Positions 42,747 to 52,979 of a DNA stretch of 64,000 nt are shown here, piece by piece. The notes below the pieces were generated by a model. It was not told the origin of the DNA, made no database searches, and worked only from the letters and a program-made list of their open reading frames with translations. The first letter of the stretch is position 1; each line of letters starts with the position of its first letter. Source of the stretch: Flavobacterium jejuense (GTDB lineage Bacteria > Bacteroidota > Bacteroidia > Flavobacteriales > Flavobacteriaceae); contig NZ_VEVQ02000007.1 in NCBI RefSeq assembly GCF_006491595.2, positions 62,001 through 126,000 of the forward strand. The letters run 5' to 3'. Position numbers and translations under genes: made by a program.

Positions 42747-43322
42747 TTATTTCCTTAACATTTTCGCTTTCATTTTGCTAAAAAATTCTGGAGTGACTCC
42801 AATATAAGAAGCAATTTGCTTTTGAGGGACGTGTTGAATTAACGTAGGATATTTGGAACAAAATTTCTCAAATCGTTCTTCTGCGGAAAGACTTAAGTTG
42901 TCCATTAATCGTTCTTGATGTGCTACTAATGAGTTTTCAGTTAAAATTCTAAAAAAGCGTTCTAATTTTGGAATTTCATGATATAAAAGTTCCTGGTTTT
43001 CTTTGGATAACAAAACCACTTCTGCATCTTCAATAACTTCTACAAATAGATTACCAGGTTTTTGGGATAACAAACTATACATATCACCAATCCACCAGCC
43101 TTCACAGGCAAAATGCAATACATGTTCCACAATATTATCATTGATATTGAAGCTTCTTAAAATTCCAGAATTTACAAAGTAGGAATGTTTGCAAACTTCT
43201 CCTGCTTGTAACAATATAGTTTTTGCTTTATAATGTTGTACTTCAATTTTTGATAGAATAAGAGCTTTCTCTTCGTCAGTAAGAAGAACTATTTTGGAAA
43301 TATTGTCTAGTATTAAAGCCAT
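42747..43322 (-). CDS. Crp/Fnr-family transcriptional regulator
   Basis: 191 residues. Cyclic-nucleotide-binding-like domain at about 20-120 (KAKTILLQAGEVCKHSYFVN, GWWIGDMYSLL) and a short HTH at the end (QKQIASYIGVTPEFFSKMKA). No FNR-type N-terminal cysteines, so oxygen sensing by Fe-S is unlikely. It is 2 bp downstream of the DUF6370-like gene and is the only Crp/Fnr member here; the 5-N6-5 inverted repeats before yceI and pirin have the shape of sites for this family. Confidence 0.9.
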   Translation of the reverse strand: MALILDNISKIVLLTDEEKALILSKIEVQHYKAKTILLQAGEVCKHSYFVNSGILRSFNINDNIVEHVLHFACEGWWIGDMYSLLSQKPGNLFVEVIEDAEVVLLSKENQELLYHEIPKLERFFRILTENSLVAHQERLMDNLSLSAEERFEKFCSKYPTLIQHVPQKQIASYIGVTPEFFSKMKAKMLRK

Positions 43323-43324
43323 TT

Positions 43325-43645
43325 TTATTTTTTTGGTACCAACTTAAAATGAGTAACCACAAAAAGACTGTCTTTAATTATTCCCACAACTTCTGCTTTT
43401 CGAATGGTTTGACAAAATCCGTCTTCAGCATGTGCATCTCCGTGTTTGTCGATATGTGTTCCTTTAATAAAATAAGGTTTTCCATCAATTCTAACTGCTA
43501 AATCACAACCGTGACCTTTCATCCCAAATTGACATTGCCCACAAGAAGCTTCTACAATTTGTTTTTTTTCTGAAGTTGTTTTTTTCTCTTGAGCTAATGA
43601 AATATTTAGAATCAAGAAAGATAGGAATAGAAAAAGTTTTTTCAT
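43325..43645 (-). CDS. DUF6370-like small periplasmic protein
   Basis: 106 residues with a signal peptide (MKKLFLFLSFLILNISLA). Mature part has cysteines in EASCGQCQFGMKGHGCDLAV and FCQTIRKAEV, which may hold a metal or disulfides. I recall this as the DUF6370 pattern. Transcribed with the Crp/Fnr gene, 2 bp apart. Confidence 0.75.
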   Translation of the reverse strand: MKKLFLFLSFLILNISLAQEKKTTSEKKQIVEASCGQCQFGMKGHGCDLAVRIDGKPYFIKGTHIDKHGDAHAEDGFCQTIRKAEVVGIIKDSLFVVTHFKLVPKK

Positions 43646-43738
43646 TTAGTGATTTTTAGAAAAGCTAATTTACTCTTTTCATCGTAATTCTAAAAAGATA
43701 TTTGTATATCTTTGAGACTTAATCTTATAGTAAAGTAT

Positions 43739-46456
43739 ATGAAAAGAATCTTACTCCTTTTGATGTTTTTATTTCAAATTGCAGCATTTTCACAAGTGAA
43801 TGATTTAATTAATTGTGATGGTAATACTGTTTTTGATTTAACTTCTCAAGAATCAATTTTAATTGGCACACAAAATCCAAGTGATGTTATTATTACGTAT
43901 CACACAACAGAAATAGATGCTCAAAACAATACGAATGCTATTTCCAATCCATCAAGTTATACTAGTATTGTAAGTCCTGAAATTATTTTTGCTAGGGTAG
44001 AGAATACTGTGACAAGTAATGTAGTTATTGAAAATTTTGATTTGATTGTAAATAGTTCTATTGTTATTTCTGACTTGATTACTTCTTCAGATTGTAATGG
44101 AATTGGGAGTATTTCATATTCTATAATAGGTGGTATTCCACCTTATACTTCAGACTTCATTTTAAATGGAAATGTGTTAGCTACATCTGTGTCTTCAAGT
44201 AATTTTGTTTCATTGAATAATATAAATAATGGAATAGGGACATATGTTATTTCTGTCACTGATGCTTTTGGTTGTTCAACCCAAATAACAACAACAATTT
44301 CTAGTCAAAATCCCATTGTTGCAAATATTTCAGTTAATCAGTCACTTTGCACTAATGATAATGCTACTATTCAAGTGATAGCGACAGGAGGAAGTGGGAC
44401 TTATCAGTATTCAATAAGTGGAGGTACAGTTTTTCAAACTAGTAATGTTTTTTCAAATGTACCATCTGGGACATATAATATAATTGTACAAGATTTGGAT
44501 GGATGTTTCTTTGTTTCACAGTCAATAACAATAGAGTCTGTAATACCAATTGTTTCAAACGCAACAGTAAACGGAAACACAGTGACTTTAAATACGACAG
44601 GAGGAACACCTCCATATCAATATTCAATTAGCACTAATCCTACAGAAATTATATCAAATAATGTTTTTGAAAATTTAGCGTTAGGGAATTATTGTTTTTA
44701 TGTTCAAGATCAAAATGGTTGTTCTGTTCCACCTATTTGTGTAACAGTCATAGGACAGTTAAATTTGCAAAGTACTGGAGCTTATCAAGATTTCAACAAT
44801 GATGGTTTTGTAAACTTAGGAGATGTTATTAATTATGATTTTACAGTAACAAATACAAGTTCACTTGATGCTACAACTATTTCGCTTGATTCTTTTGGGT
44901 TACCCAATAATGGAGCTACTATTGCAACTTTAACCGGTGGTGCAACGGATACTTCGACTTTTACAGCAAGTTATATTTTGACGCAACAAGATATTACTAA
45001 CGGTTCTGTTACTAGAGATTTTCAAGTAAATGGAACATATGACGGGAATCCAACTGCTGCTTTTACAACTAATACGACTACGCTTTCCATAAGTGATGGG
45101 ATCAAGTTGAATGCTTTTTTAGATACTAACGGAAATAATATTCAAGATAATGGCGAACAAAATATAAATGTTGGGTCGTTTGAATATCAAATTAATAATG
45201 GGAATACTATTTCAGTAGTTTCGTCAACAGGAACATATTATTTGTATGAAACGAATCCAGTAAATACCTATAATTTAAGTTATACTATTGATTCAGCTAA
45301 TGCTTCGCTATATGCTTTGTCTCAAAATAATTATACAAATGTAACGGTTACAACGAATTCAGGGATTACAACTTATAATTTTCCATTAACGATTATTCCT
45401 TACGTAGATTTGCAAGTATATTTGAATCAAAATGGTTTTCCTCCAAGACCAGGTTTTACTTATACAGAAAGGATAATGTATCGAAATTTAGGGAATCAAA
45501 CTACTTCTGGTACAATTACATTTACTAAAAATAATGTAGTTGCGATTACAAATGTTTCACAATCAGGAATTGTGTCCAATGCAAATGGTTTTACGTATGA
45601 TTTTACTAATTTATTACCAAATGAAACACGTTATATTTCTGTAACGATGCAAACGCCAACCATTCCATCAGTTGCTTTAGGACAAGTATTAACCAATAAT
45701 GTAACAATAACAATTCCATCAGGAGATGTAAATGTGAATAATAATGAAGCAACTTTATCTCAGGTTATTGTAGGTTCGTATGATCCAAATGATAAAACAG
45801 AGGTTCATGGCGGGAAAATTTTACATGCTGATTTTTCATCAGAGGACTATTTAACGTATACTATTCAATTCGAAAATACAGGAACAGCAAATGCAATAAC
45901 AGTAAAAGTAGATGATGTCTTAGATGCTATGTTAGATGCTTCTACTTTAAAAATGATAGATGCCAGTCATGATTATTTTTTAAAGCGTGATGGGAACAAT
46001 CTGAGTTGGAATTTCAATGGAATTGATTTACCTCCATCTGTTGCAAACACATCAATTGGAAAAGGCTATATTGTTTTTCAAATCAAACCAACAGCTGGTT
46101 ATGCAATTGGAGATATTATTCCTAATACGGCTAATATTTATTTTGATTTTAATCCTGCAATTGTAACTAATACTTTTACAACGGAGTTTGTGGAAACTTT
46201 AAGTACAAAAGATTTTACTACTAATGATTTTTTTGTTTATCCAAACCCAATAAATGACCAACTTTTTGTGACTTCAAAAAGCAATAGACTTATTGAATCT
46301 TTGAATATTACAGATGTTTTAGGAAAAATGATTTACACTGAAAATATAAATGTAACTTCAACGCAATTAGATGTTTCTAATTTTCAAAAAGGAATATATT
46401 TCTTAAAAGTAAAATCAAATGAAAAGGAAGAAGTAATAAAAATGATTAAGCAATAA
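43739..46456 (+). CDS. Secreted SprB-repeat protein with T9SS sorting domain
   Basis: 905 residues. Signal peptide MKRILLLLMFLFQIAAFSQ; the ATG at 43739 is chosen since the upstream in-frame ATG adds nothing signal-like. Repeated SprB-type beta units (ATGGSGTYQYSIS, TTGGTPPYQYSIS) span about 120-340, then a DUF11-like region (VNLGDVINYDFTVTNTSS) and a DUF7619-like domain (GSYDPNDKTEVHGGK to PAIVTNTF). The C-terminal 75 residues, FFVYPNPINDQLFV to IKMIKQ, are a T9SS type A sorting signal. It is exported through the outer membrane and probably bound to the cell surface. Single gene with a terminator. Confidence 0.9.
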   Translation: MKRILLLLMFLFQIAAFSQVNDLINCDGNTVFDLTSQESILIGTQNPSDVIITYHTTEIDAQNNTNAISNPSSYTSIVSPEIIFARVENTVTSNVVIENFDLIVNSSIVISDLITSSDCNGIGSISYSIIGGIPPYTSDFILNGNVLATSVSSSNFVSLNNINNGIGTYVISVTDAFGCSTQITTTISSQNPIVANISVNQSLCTNDNATIQVIATGGSGTYQYSISGGTVFQTSNVFSNVPSGTYNIIVQDLDGCFFVSQSITIESVIPIVSNATVNGNTVTLNTTGGTPPYQYSISTNPTEIISNNVFENLALGNYCFYVQDQNGCSVPPICVTVIGQLNLQSTGAYQDFNNDGFVNLGDVINYDFTVTNTSSLDATTISLDSFGLPNNGATIATLTGGATDTSTFTASYILTQQDITNGSVTRDFQVNGTYDGNPTAAFTTNTTTLSISDGIKLNAFLDTNGNNIQDNGEQNINVGSFEYQINNGNTISVVSSTGTYYLYETNPVNTYNLSYTIDSANASLYALSQNNYTNVTVTTNSGITTYNFPLTIIPYVDLQVYLNQNGFPPRPGFTYTERIMYRNLGNQTTSGTITFTKNNVVAITNVSQSGIVSNANGFTYDFTNLLPNETRYISVTMQTPTIPSVALGQVLTNNVTITIPSGDVNVNNNEATLSQVIVGSYDPNDKTEVHGGKILHADFSSEDYLTYTIQFENTGTANAITVKVDDVLDAMLDASTLKMIDASHDYFLKRDGNNLSWNFNGIDLPPSVANTSIGKGYIVFQIKPTAGYAIGDIIPNTANIYFDFNPAIVTNTFTTEFVETLSTKDFTTNDFFVYPNPINDQLFVTSKSNRLIESLNITDVLGKMIYTENINVTSTQLDVSNFQKGIYFLKVKSNEKEEVIKMIKQ

Positions 46457-46472
46457 AAGAATGAATTTTATA

Positions 46473-46507
46473 AAAGCCCAAATCTTATTTTAGATTTGGG
46501 CTTTTTT
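46473..46507. terminator. Terminator between the T9SS cargo gene and purT
   Basis: AAAGCCCAAATCT and AGATTTGGGCTTT with loop TATTTT and T/A runs on both sides, serving convergent genes. Confidence 0.88.
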
Positions 46508-46525
46508 ATAGGTTGTATTTTTAAA

Positions 46526-47695
46526 CTAAGTGTTTACGGTTATCAGTTTAGCGGTTTCTTTCGCTCTTTCTGTTATTGTTTCAATTGGAGTTTCTAAAGA
46601 ATCATTTGTTAAAACAACACCCATTCTTCTGTAAGGTCTTGAGGTTGGTTTTCCAAAAAGTCTAAAATCAGTTTTTGGTAAGCCCGCTACTTCCTCAATT
46701 CCAGTAAAAGTTGGATTGTTTGAGTTTTTCGAAGCCAAAATAACTGCACTAGCTCCATTTTTTTCTAAAGTAATTTGGGCAATTGGTAAACTTAAAATCG
46801 CACGTAGATGTAATTCAAATTCGTTAAAATTTTGAGTGTTTGCCAAAGTTACCATTCCAGTATCATGAGGTCTTGGAGATAATTCAGAGAAATAAACTCC
46901 TTCATCAGTCAGGAAAAATTCCACACCGAAAAGTCCAGCTCCACCTAAAGCTTCAGTAACTTTTTCAGCCATATCTTGGGCTTCAAATAAATCTTTATCT
47001 GATATTTTTGCAGGTTGCCAACTTTCTTGGTAATCACCACGTTCTTGTCGGTGACCAATTGGAGCACAGAAAAGTGTAGGTAAACCGTTATTTTGGGTAA
47101 CCGTTAAAAGCGTAATTTCAGAATGGAAATTTACAAAAGCTTCCACAATTACTTCTACAACATCTCCTCTTGAACCATCTACAGCATAATTCCAGGCTTT
47201 AGTAATGTCTTCTTCTGATTTTATAGTAGATTGTCCTTTTCCAGACGAACTCATTAGGGGTTTTACTACACAAGGAATACCAACTTCAATTACAGCTTTT
47301 TGTAATTCCTCTGATGAGGTTGCATAGCGATAATTAGCAGTGCGTAAACCTAAATCTTTAGCAGCTAAATCACGAATGGCTTTCCGGTTCATAGTGAAAT
47401 TAGCAGCTTTTGCAGAAGGAACTACTGTTATACCTTGTTTTTCATAATCATAAAAACGTTCTGTGCGAATGGCTTCAATTTCAGGAACAATAAAATCAGG
47501 TTGGTGTTTGGCTACAATTTTGTCTAGTTCTGTTCCGTCAAGCATATTAATCACTTCAAAACCGTGCGCTACTTGCATAGCAGGAGCATTTTCGTAACTA
47601 TCAACAGCAATTATAGTTTGACCAATGCGTTGCGCTGCAATTACAAATTCTTTTCCTAGTTCTCCAGAGCCTAAGAGTAAAATTTTTTTATTCAT
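46526..47695 (-). CDS. purT: Formate-dependent GAR transformylase
   Basis: 389 residues, ATP-grasp enzyme that makes formyl-glycinamide ribonucleotide from formate in purine synthesis, in place of folate-dependent Pur[29 protein letters not shown] starts the N-terminal fold; [16 protein letters not shown] is the ATP loop; [19 protein letters not shown] and [14 protein letters not shown] complete it. Length as in E. coli. Monocistronic. Confidence 0.96.
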   Translation of the reverse strand: MNKKILLLGSGELGKEFVIAAQRIGQTIIAVDSYENAPAMQVAHGFEVINMLDGTELDKIVAKHQPDFIVPEIEAIRTERFYDYEKQGITVVPSAKAANFTMNRKAIRDLAAKDLGLRTANYRYATSSEELQKAVIEVGIPCVVKPLMSSSGKGQSTIKSEEDITKAWNYAVDGSRGDVVEVIVEAFVNFHSEITLLTVTQNNGLPTLFCAPIGHRQERGDYQESWQPAKISDKDLFEAQDMAEKVTEALGGAGLFGVEFFLTDEGVYFSELSPRPHDTGMVTLANTQNFNEFELHLRAILSLPIAQITLEKNGASAVILASKNSNNPTFTGIEEVAGLPKTDFRLFGKPTSRPYRRMGVVLTNDSLETPIETITERAKETAKLITVNT

Positions 47696-47813
47696 TATTG
47701 TGTTGTTGTTTTTGAAATAGTTTCAAAAACAAAATTAAGTTTTAATATTTTAAACAAATAAAAAAGGACTACTTTTATTTAAGTGCCCTTTTTTATCTGT
47801 TTTAAAAATAGAC

Positions 47814-48155
47814 TTATTCTAAGTTTTTAGAAAATTTAAAACCTGCCAAAAGACCTAATCCGGCAAATAGAAAAATTAATCCAGGATAAATTGGCCCATT
47901 ATTGATTTCAAATAGAGTTTCAATAAATAAGGCGGATAATATTCCAGCACCAATTCCTATCATTAAGCAGGCTGAATTTAGAATGATAATTTTCCAAATG
48001 AACATTGATGAATGATTTTTAGAAACAAAAATGTTTGCATCGACTCCTTTTTCTATAAGTGATAAGCGTTCTTTGTTTCTAGTACTAAAAAATAAATAGA
48101 ATATTCCAAAAATGGATAAAAATAAAACAGGTACAATAATGATTTCTGATCCCAT
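47814..48155 (-). CDS. DUF6249-like membrane protein
   Basis: 113 residues with an N-terminal segment (EIIIVPVLFLSIFGIFYLFF), then a short soluble RNKERLSLIEKG part and two more helices (about 55-75 and 88-105). This pattern with KERLSLIEKGxD fits the DUF6249 family often found next to ECF sigma factors in Bacteroidota. It is divergent from the sigma factor gene here, so it may be co-regulated. Confidence 0.7.
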   Translation of the reverse strand: MGSEIIIVPVLFLSIFGIFYLFFSTRNKERLSLIEKGVDANIFVSKNHSSMFIWKIIILNSACLMIGIGAGILSALFIETLFEINNGPIYPGLIFLFAGLGLLAGFKFSKNLE

Positions 48156-48289
48156 AACTTTTGTTTTTTAATTGATTACATTTAATATGTTATAGCTTAT
48201 GACGAACATTTTTATATTTTGGTTACAAGTTTTTTATTTTTTTTAAAATAATGTAACCAATTTTTACTTTTAACAGTCTTACCTAATAT

Positions 48290-48880
48290 ATGAATAAAGT
48301 AGAAGATCAAATTTATATTAATAAAGTATTGAATGGCGATGTCAATTCATTTTCTTTTTTAGTAGATCGATATAAAGATTTAATCTTTACAATAGCAATT
48401 AGGATACTCAAGAATAGGGAAGAAGCAGAAGAAGTTGCCCAAGATGTTTTTGTGAAAATTTTCAAATCACTATATAAATTTAAAGGAGATTCAAAATTTT
48501 CAACTTGGATTTATAAAATTGCCTACAATACGTGTTTAGATGTTTTAAAGAAATATAATAAACAGAATAATTTTATACCAATAGAGGAATACTCAGAAAC
48601 ACAATTAGCAGGATTGGAAAATATATTTGACGCATTGGTATTAAAAGAACAACAAATTAGTATTCAAAAATGTTTAAATATAATGCCTTATGAGGAAAGT
48701 ATTCTTTTAACTTTATATTATTATGAGGATCAATCATTAGAAGAAATTTCTAAAGTATTAAATATTAATCAGAATAATGCAAAAGTAAAGTTGTTTAGAA
48801 GCAGAAAGAAATTAGAAAGCATTTTAAGAGCTCAATTACCAACAGAAATTATAGAAAACTATGAAAGAAGTGCAAAATAG
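48290..48880 (+). CDS. ECF-type RNA polymerase sigma factor
   Basis: 196 residues, region sigma-2 at about 15-85 (FLVDRYKDLIFTIAIRILKN, EEAEEVAQDVFVKIF) and sigma-4 at 125-185 (YYYEDQSLEEISKVLNINQNNAKVKLFRSRK). Directs RNA polymerase to a small regulon. The next gene overlaps it by 20 nt and encodes a likely anti-sigma factor. The signal it answers to is unknown. Confidence 0.94.
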   Translation: MNKVEDQIYINKVLNGDVNSFSFLVDRYKDLIFTIAIRILKNREEAEEVAQDVFVKIFKSLYKFKGDSKFSTWIYKIAYNTCLDVLKKYNKQNNFIPIEEYSETQLAGLENIFDALVLKEQQISIQKCLNIMPYEESILLTLYYYEDQSLEEISKVLNINQNNAKVKLFRSRKKLESILRAQLPTEIIENYERSAK

Positions 48881-49268
48881 AGAAGAAGATTTTATAAAAA
48901 AAATGATGGATAAATCAATTTTGGAGCAACCATCAACAGGTTTTACTTTAAAAATAATGCAAGAATTAGCTAAAGAAAATCAACTAGTTGCGATAAATAA
49001 GCCACTAATTTCAAAGCAAATTTGGATGTTGATTATTATTTCTTTTTTGTTTTTAATCAGTTTTCCTTTTTATTTTATGGGTTTGAAAATTCAAGAGAGT
49101 CATTCAAGTGTTTTATTTGGAAAAATTATCGATAACTCTATTTGGCAATTGTTTTCTAGTCTCAATTTTTCTAAAACGGTTACTTATGCTTTGCTAGTAT
49201 TTGCTTTTTTTAGTCTATTGCAAGTTCTTTTTATTAAGTCCTATTTTGATAAGCGATTACATTCATGA
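48861..49268 (+). CDS. Putative anti-sigma factor, membrane protein
   Basis: 135 residues. A charged cytoplasmic N-terminus (about 1-50) precedes two membrane helices (about 53-72 and 107-128). It overlaps the sigma gene, the classic arrangement of a sigma with its anti-sigma. No zinc-binding HxxxCxxC motif is seen, so it belongs to another type of anti-sigma or an unrelated regulator. Role inferred from context. Confidence 0.6.
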   Translation: MKEVQNREEDFIKKMMDKSILEQPSTGFTLKIMQELAKENQLVAINKPLISKQIWMLIIISFLFLISFPFYFMGLKIQESHSSVLFGKIIDNSIWQLFSSLNFSKTVTYALLVFAFFSLLQVLFIKSYFDKRLHS

Positions 49269-49396
49269 AAATTACTTGTCAAAAATTCTAGTATAATTAA
49301 AAGTGGACAATGTGTTCGCTTTTTTTATGTTTTTTGTAACCTCAATTAGAATAATCAGGTCTAAAAAAGAAATCAATCAATTTAAATCATAAAATA

Positions 49397-50458
49397 ATGA
49401 GAGTATTTTTTAAGTTTTTTATGATTGTGTTTTTGTTAGCACAATCTAATTTTTATGCCCAATCTATTGAATTAAAAATTGACAATTTGATAGAGACTAA
49501 GTTTGAAGCAGATAATCCAGGAGCTGTTTTTCTAGTAGCAAAAGAAGGAAAACCAATTTACAGAAAAGCTTTTGGTAAAGCTAACTTAGAAATGAACATT
49601 GCAATGCAACCTGAATTTGTCTTTGAAATTGGGTCGATGACCAAGCAATTTACAGCTGTTGCAATAGCACTACTTGAGGAGCAAGGAAAATTAAATTTTC
49701 AAGATGAGATTATAAAATTTATTCCAGATTATCCTACACAAGGAAATAAAATCACAATACATCATTTGTTAACACATACTTCAGGAATTAAGGATTTTAC
49801 TAAAATGAAAGAACTTAGGAAAATTTCAAAAAATAATTTATCTCCAAAGGAGCTGGTAGATTTTTTTAAAAATGAACCTATGGATTTTAATTCTGGAGAA
49901 CAATTTAAATATAACAATTCAGGATATATTATTTTGGGCTATATCATTGAAATAGTTTCAGGACAATCGTATGAAGATTTTATTCAGAAAAATATTTTTG
50001 ATAAATTAGTAATGATTGCTACTTATTATGCTAGCCATGAAAAAGTTATAAAAAATAGAGTATCAGGGTATCACAATAGAGAGGGATATGTTAATAATGA
50101 TTACATAAGTTTTACCTTGCCATACGCATCTGGTTCAATCATGTCAACAGTAGATGATATGCTAAAATGGCAAAATGCAATGGATACAAATAAGTTGGTA
50201 AACTCAAAAACAAAACAAAAGATATTTACAAATTATAAATTAAATAATGGAGAGGAAATTAATTATGGTTACGGTTGGCATATAAAAGAAATTAGCAAAT
50301 CTATTTCCTTAGAACATGGAGGAAGTATTTTTGGGTTTAAATCAATGGGAGTTTATTTACCAAAAGAAAAAATATATGTTATAGGTTTTTCTAATTGCGA
50401 TTGTAATTCACCAACACAACTTACAAAAGATATTGCAACGCTTTTTGTAGATGAATAG
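49397..50458 (+). CDS. Serine hydrolase, class C beta-lactamase family
   Basis: 353 residues with a signal peptide (MRVFFKFFMIVFLLAQSNFYA). Ser80-x-x-Lys83 in GSMTKQFTAV, Tyr172-x-Asn174 in KYNNSGY and HGGS near residue 309 are the three catalytic motifs. This large family includes DD-peptidases and esterases; real lactamase activity cannot be assumed. Periplasmic. Monocistronic, with a terminator. Confidence 0.93.
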   Translation: MRVFFKFFMIVFLLAQSNFYAQSIELKIDNLIETKFEADNPGAVFLVAKEGKPIYRKAFGKANLEMNIAMQPEFVFEIGSMTKQFTAVAIALLEEQGKLNFQDEIIKFIPDYPTQGNKITIHHLLTHTSGIKDFTKMKELRKISKNNLSPKELVDFFKNEPMDFNSGEQFKYNNSGYIILGYIIEIVSGQSYEDFIQKNIFDKLVMIATYYASHEKVIKNRVSGYHNREGYVNNDYISFTLPYASGSIMSTVDDMLKWQNAMDTNKLVNSKTKQKIFTNYKLNNGEEINYGYGWHIKEISKSISLEHGGSIFGFKSMGVYLPKEKIYVIGFSNCDCNSPTQLTKDIATLFVDE

Positions 50459-50468
50459 TCATTTAAAA

Positions 50469-50503
50469 TGAAAAGGGTGCTGTTAGTATAGCACCCTTTT
50501 TTA
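50469..50503. terminator. Bidirectional terminator between hydrolase and aminotransferase
   Basis: AAAAGGGTGCT and AGCACCCTTTT with a short loop GTTAGTAT; T runs on both strands serve convergent genes. Confidence 0.88.
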
Positions 50504-50521
50504 TTTAGACTTAGCATTTAG

Positions 50522-51706
50522 CTATGCTAAAGCTTCTTTGATTCTTCTTAAAGCTTCTTTCAATAATTCCTCACTAGTTGCATAAGAAAAACGAATACAA
50601 TTTGGATTACCAAATGCTTCTCCTGTTACAGTAGCTACATTAGCCTCTGCTAAAAGATACATAGAGAAATCGGTAGCATTCTCAATTTTTGTTCTTTTTA
50701 AAGTTTTGCCAAAATAAGCAGAAACGTCAGGAAAAACATAAAAAGCGCCTTCTGGAACATTGATTTTTAATCCTGGAATTTCTTGAATTAAACCTACAAC
50801 TAAATCTCTTCTTTTATGAAAAGCTTCTACCATGTGGTTTAATACTTTTGGGTCTGCTTCTACAGCAGTTATTGTGGCTCTTTGTGCGATAGAATTAGCA
50901 CCACTGGTAACTTGTCCTTGAATTTTGGTACAAGCTTTTGCAATAAATTCTGGAGCACCAATGTAACCAATCCTCCATCCTGTCATAGCAAATGCTTTAG
51001 CAACACCATTAACTGTAATTGTTCTTTCTAACATTCCTGGAATAGAACCAATACTGCAAAATGTTCCAGAGAAATTGATGTGCTCGTATATTTCATCAGA
51101 AACCACATATATATTTGGATGTTTTTCTAAAACTTTACATAGAGCCGTTAATTCCTCTTTGTTGTAAACCGATCCACTTGGATTACAAGGAGAACTAAAC
51201 CACATCATTTTTGTTTTTGGTGTGATGGCTTTTTCTAATTGATCAGGAGTAATTTTAAAATCACTTTCAACTGATGTTGGTACTTCAACAGGAACACCAC
51301 CAGACAACTTAATAATTTCAAAATAAGAAACCCAATAAGGGGCAGGAAGAATAACTTCATCTCCATCATTTAGCATAACTTGTGCTATGTTGTATAAAGA
51401 CTGTTTAGCTCCAGTTGAAACTACAATTTGAGAAGGTGTATATTCTAAATCATTATCACGTTTGAACTTTTTACAGATAGCTTCTTTTAGCTCTACATAA
51501 CCATCAACAGGACTATATGTACTATAGTTTTCGTCAATTGCTTTTTTTGCAGCTTCTTTAATAAAATCAGGAGTATTAAAATCAGGTTCTCCTAAACTTA
51601 AGCTAATAATATCTTTTCCTTGCGCTTTTAATTCTCTAGCCAAAGCAGCCATAGCTAGAGTTTGTGAAGTAGATAAATTGTTAATTCTATCTGATAATGC
51701 GTTCAT
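50522..51706 (-). CDS. aspC: PLP-dependent aspartate aminotransferase
   Basis: 394 residues, class I/II aminotransferase of the Ib type. SLGEPDFNTPDFIKEAAKKA, the SSPCNPSGSVYNKEEL loop, DEIYEHINF and the PLP-lysine region VAKAFAMTGWRIGY are present. Swaps amino groups between aspartate and 2-oxoglutarate. The gene symbol is by family; fold class is certain. Single gene. Confidence 0.92.
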   Translation of the reverse strand: MNALSDRINNLSTSQTLAMAALARELKAQGKDIISLSLGEPDFNTPDFIKEAAKKAIDENYSTYSPVDGYVELKEAICKKFKRDNDLEYTPSQIVVSTGAKQSLYNIAQVMLNDGDEVILPAPYWVSYFEIIKLSGGVPVEVPTSVESDFKITPDQLEKAITPKTKMMWFSSPCNPSGSVYNKEELTALCKVLEKHPNIYVVSDEIYEHINFSGTFCSIGSIPGMLERTITVNGVAKAFAMTGWRIGYIGAPEFIAKACTKIQGQVTSGANSIAQRATITAVEADPKVLNHMVEAFHKRRDLVVGLIQEIPGLKINVPEGAFYVFPDVSAYFGKTLKRTKIENATDFSMYLLAEANVATVTGEAFGNPNCIRFSYATSEELLKEALRRIKEALA

Positions 51707-51736
51707 CGTGTAGTTAGTTATTTATTGTTTATAGAA

Positions 51737-51758
51737 AAGACGCGATTTCTCGCGTCTC
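51737..51758 (-). terminator. GC-rich hairpin terminator after the desaturase
   Basis: GACGCGA and TCGCGTC with loop TTTC, then TTTTCT on the minus strand; lies just before the end of the desaturase gene and upstream of aspC. Confidence 0.75.
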
Positions 51759-51763
51759 AATTT

Positions 51764-52864
51764 TTATGCTAATTGTGGTTCTTGACCTAATTCCTTGAGA
51801 TGTTTAAAGTGAGCAATAATAGCACTTCTCATCGTTTTGTATTCATAATATGGTAAGTTACATTCTTTTGCAGTTTGTTTTACAATTTCTGCAATTTTAC
51901 CATAATGAATGTGGCTAATATTTGGAAAAAGATGATGTTCTACTTGATGATTCAATCCACCTGTGTACCAATTTACAATCCAATTTTTAGGAGCAAAGTT
52001 AGTAGTGGTAAACAATTGGTGTATTGCCCAAGTGTTTTCTATTTCACCAGTTTCTTCAGAAGGAATAGGATTAGTTGTTTCATCAACTATATGTGCTAAT
52101 TGGAAAACAATACTTAAAATAAGTCCAGCGGTATAATGCATAACGAAGAAACCTATTAATACTTTCCACCAAATAACTCCAACAACCATAGGTATCACCA
52201 TCCATACTGAAAAATAAATAATTTTAGTAATTACTAATGTTGTCCATAATATTTTAGGACTTTTTACTTTGCCGTAAGAAAGTTTTCTCTTTAAATAGCC
52301 ACTCATTTGTTTAAAATCAGTAGTTAATGACCAGTTGAAAGTTAATAAACCGTATAAAAATACAGAATAGTAATGTTGGAACTTATGAAATTTATACCAT
52401 TTTGCTTCTTTTGTAAAACGAATAACTCGTCCTGCATCTAAATCTTCATCATGACCAGGGATATTAGTGTAAGTATGATGAAGTACATTGTGTTGTACTT
52501 GCCAATTGTAAACATTTCCGGCAAGAATGTAAATACTTCCTCCCATGAATTTATTGATCCAGTTTTTGGTAGAGTATGAGCCGTGATTTCCATCATGCAT
52601 AACATTCATGCCTATTCCAGCCATTCCAATTCCTATAACTATAGAAAGTAAAATGAATAAACCAAAGTGAATTCTTGGTGATGCAATTATGATGAAATAA
52701 GGAGCAGTGAAAAGTGTGAACATCACAATTGTTTTCAAATGTAATTTCCAATTTCCAGTTTTTTTAAGGTTTTTTTCTTTAAAATAATCATTTACTCGCT
52801 TATTTAAAGTTCTAAAAAACTTAGCATCGTCAGTTTTTGAGAAAATAGGGGTTTTTCTATTCAT
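51764..52864 (-). CDS. Fatty-acid desaturase, membrane di-iron
   Basis: 366 residues with four or more membrane helices. The three histidine boxes are complete: His90-x3-His94 (MHDGNHG), His125-x3-His129-His130 (HNVLHHTYTN) and QVEHH with His310-His311 at 306-311. They bind two irons that insert a double bond into acyl chains. Length and boxes fit a front-end or linoleoyl-CoA type. Helps tune membrane fluidity, as in cold-adapted flavobacteria. Monocistronic. Confidence 0.93.
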   Translation of the reverse strand: MNRKTPIFSKTDDAKFFRTLNKRVNDYFKEKNLKKTGNWKLHLKTIVMFTLFTAPYFIIIASPRIHFGLFILLSIVIGIGMAGIGMNVMHDGNHGSYSTKNWINKFMGGSIYILAGNVYNWQVQHNVLHHTYTNIPGHDEDLDAGRVIRFTKEAKWYKFHKFQHYYSVFLYGLLTFNWSLTTDFKQMSGYLKRKLSYGKVKSPKILWTTLVITKIIYFSVWMVIPMVVGVIWWKVLIGFFVMHYTAGLILSIVFQLAHIVDETTNPIPSEETGEIENTWAIHQLFTTTNFAPKNWIVNWYTGGLNHQVEHHLFPNISHIHYGKIAEIVKQTAKECNLPYYEYKTMRSAIIAHFKHLKELGQEPQLA

Positions 52865-52956
52865 TGTATTTTATATCTAAAGCTTTGTTTGCCACCAAAG
52901 ATAATAATAATCTCGATTAGACTGAGTATTTTAATCTAATTGTTTGTTAAAAAATG

Positions 52957-52964
52957 TATTTTTG
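52957..52964 (+). promoter_or_regulatory. -7 box (TATTTTTG) of rsmG
   Basis: TATTTTTG matches TAnnTTTG and ends 15 nt before the chosen rsmG start at 52980. This excludes the upstream ATG at 52944, which lies before the expected transcript start. No TTG at 19 nt was seen. Confidence 0.6.
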
Positions 52965-52979
52965 CAACAAAAAAGAGGA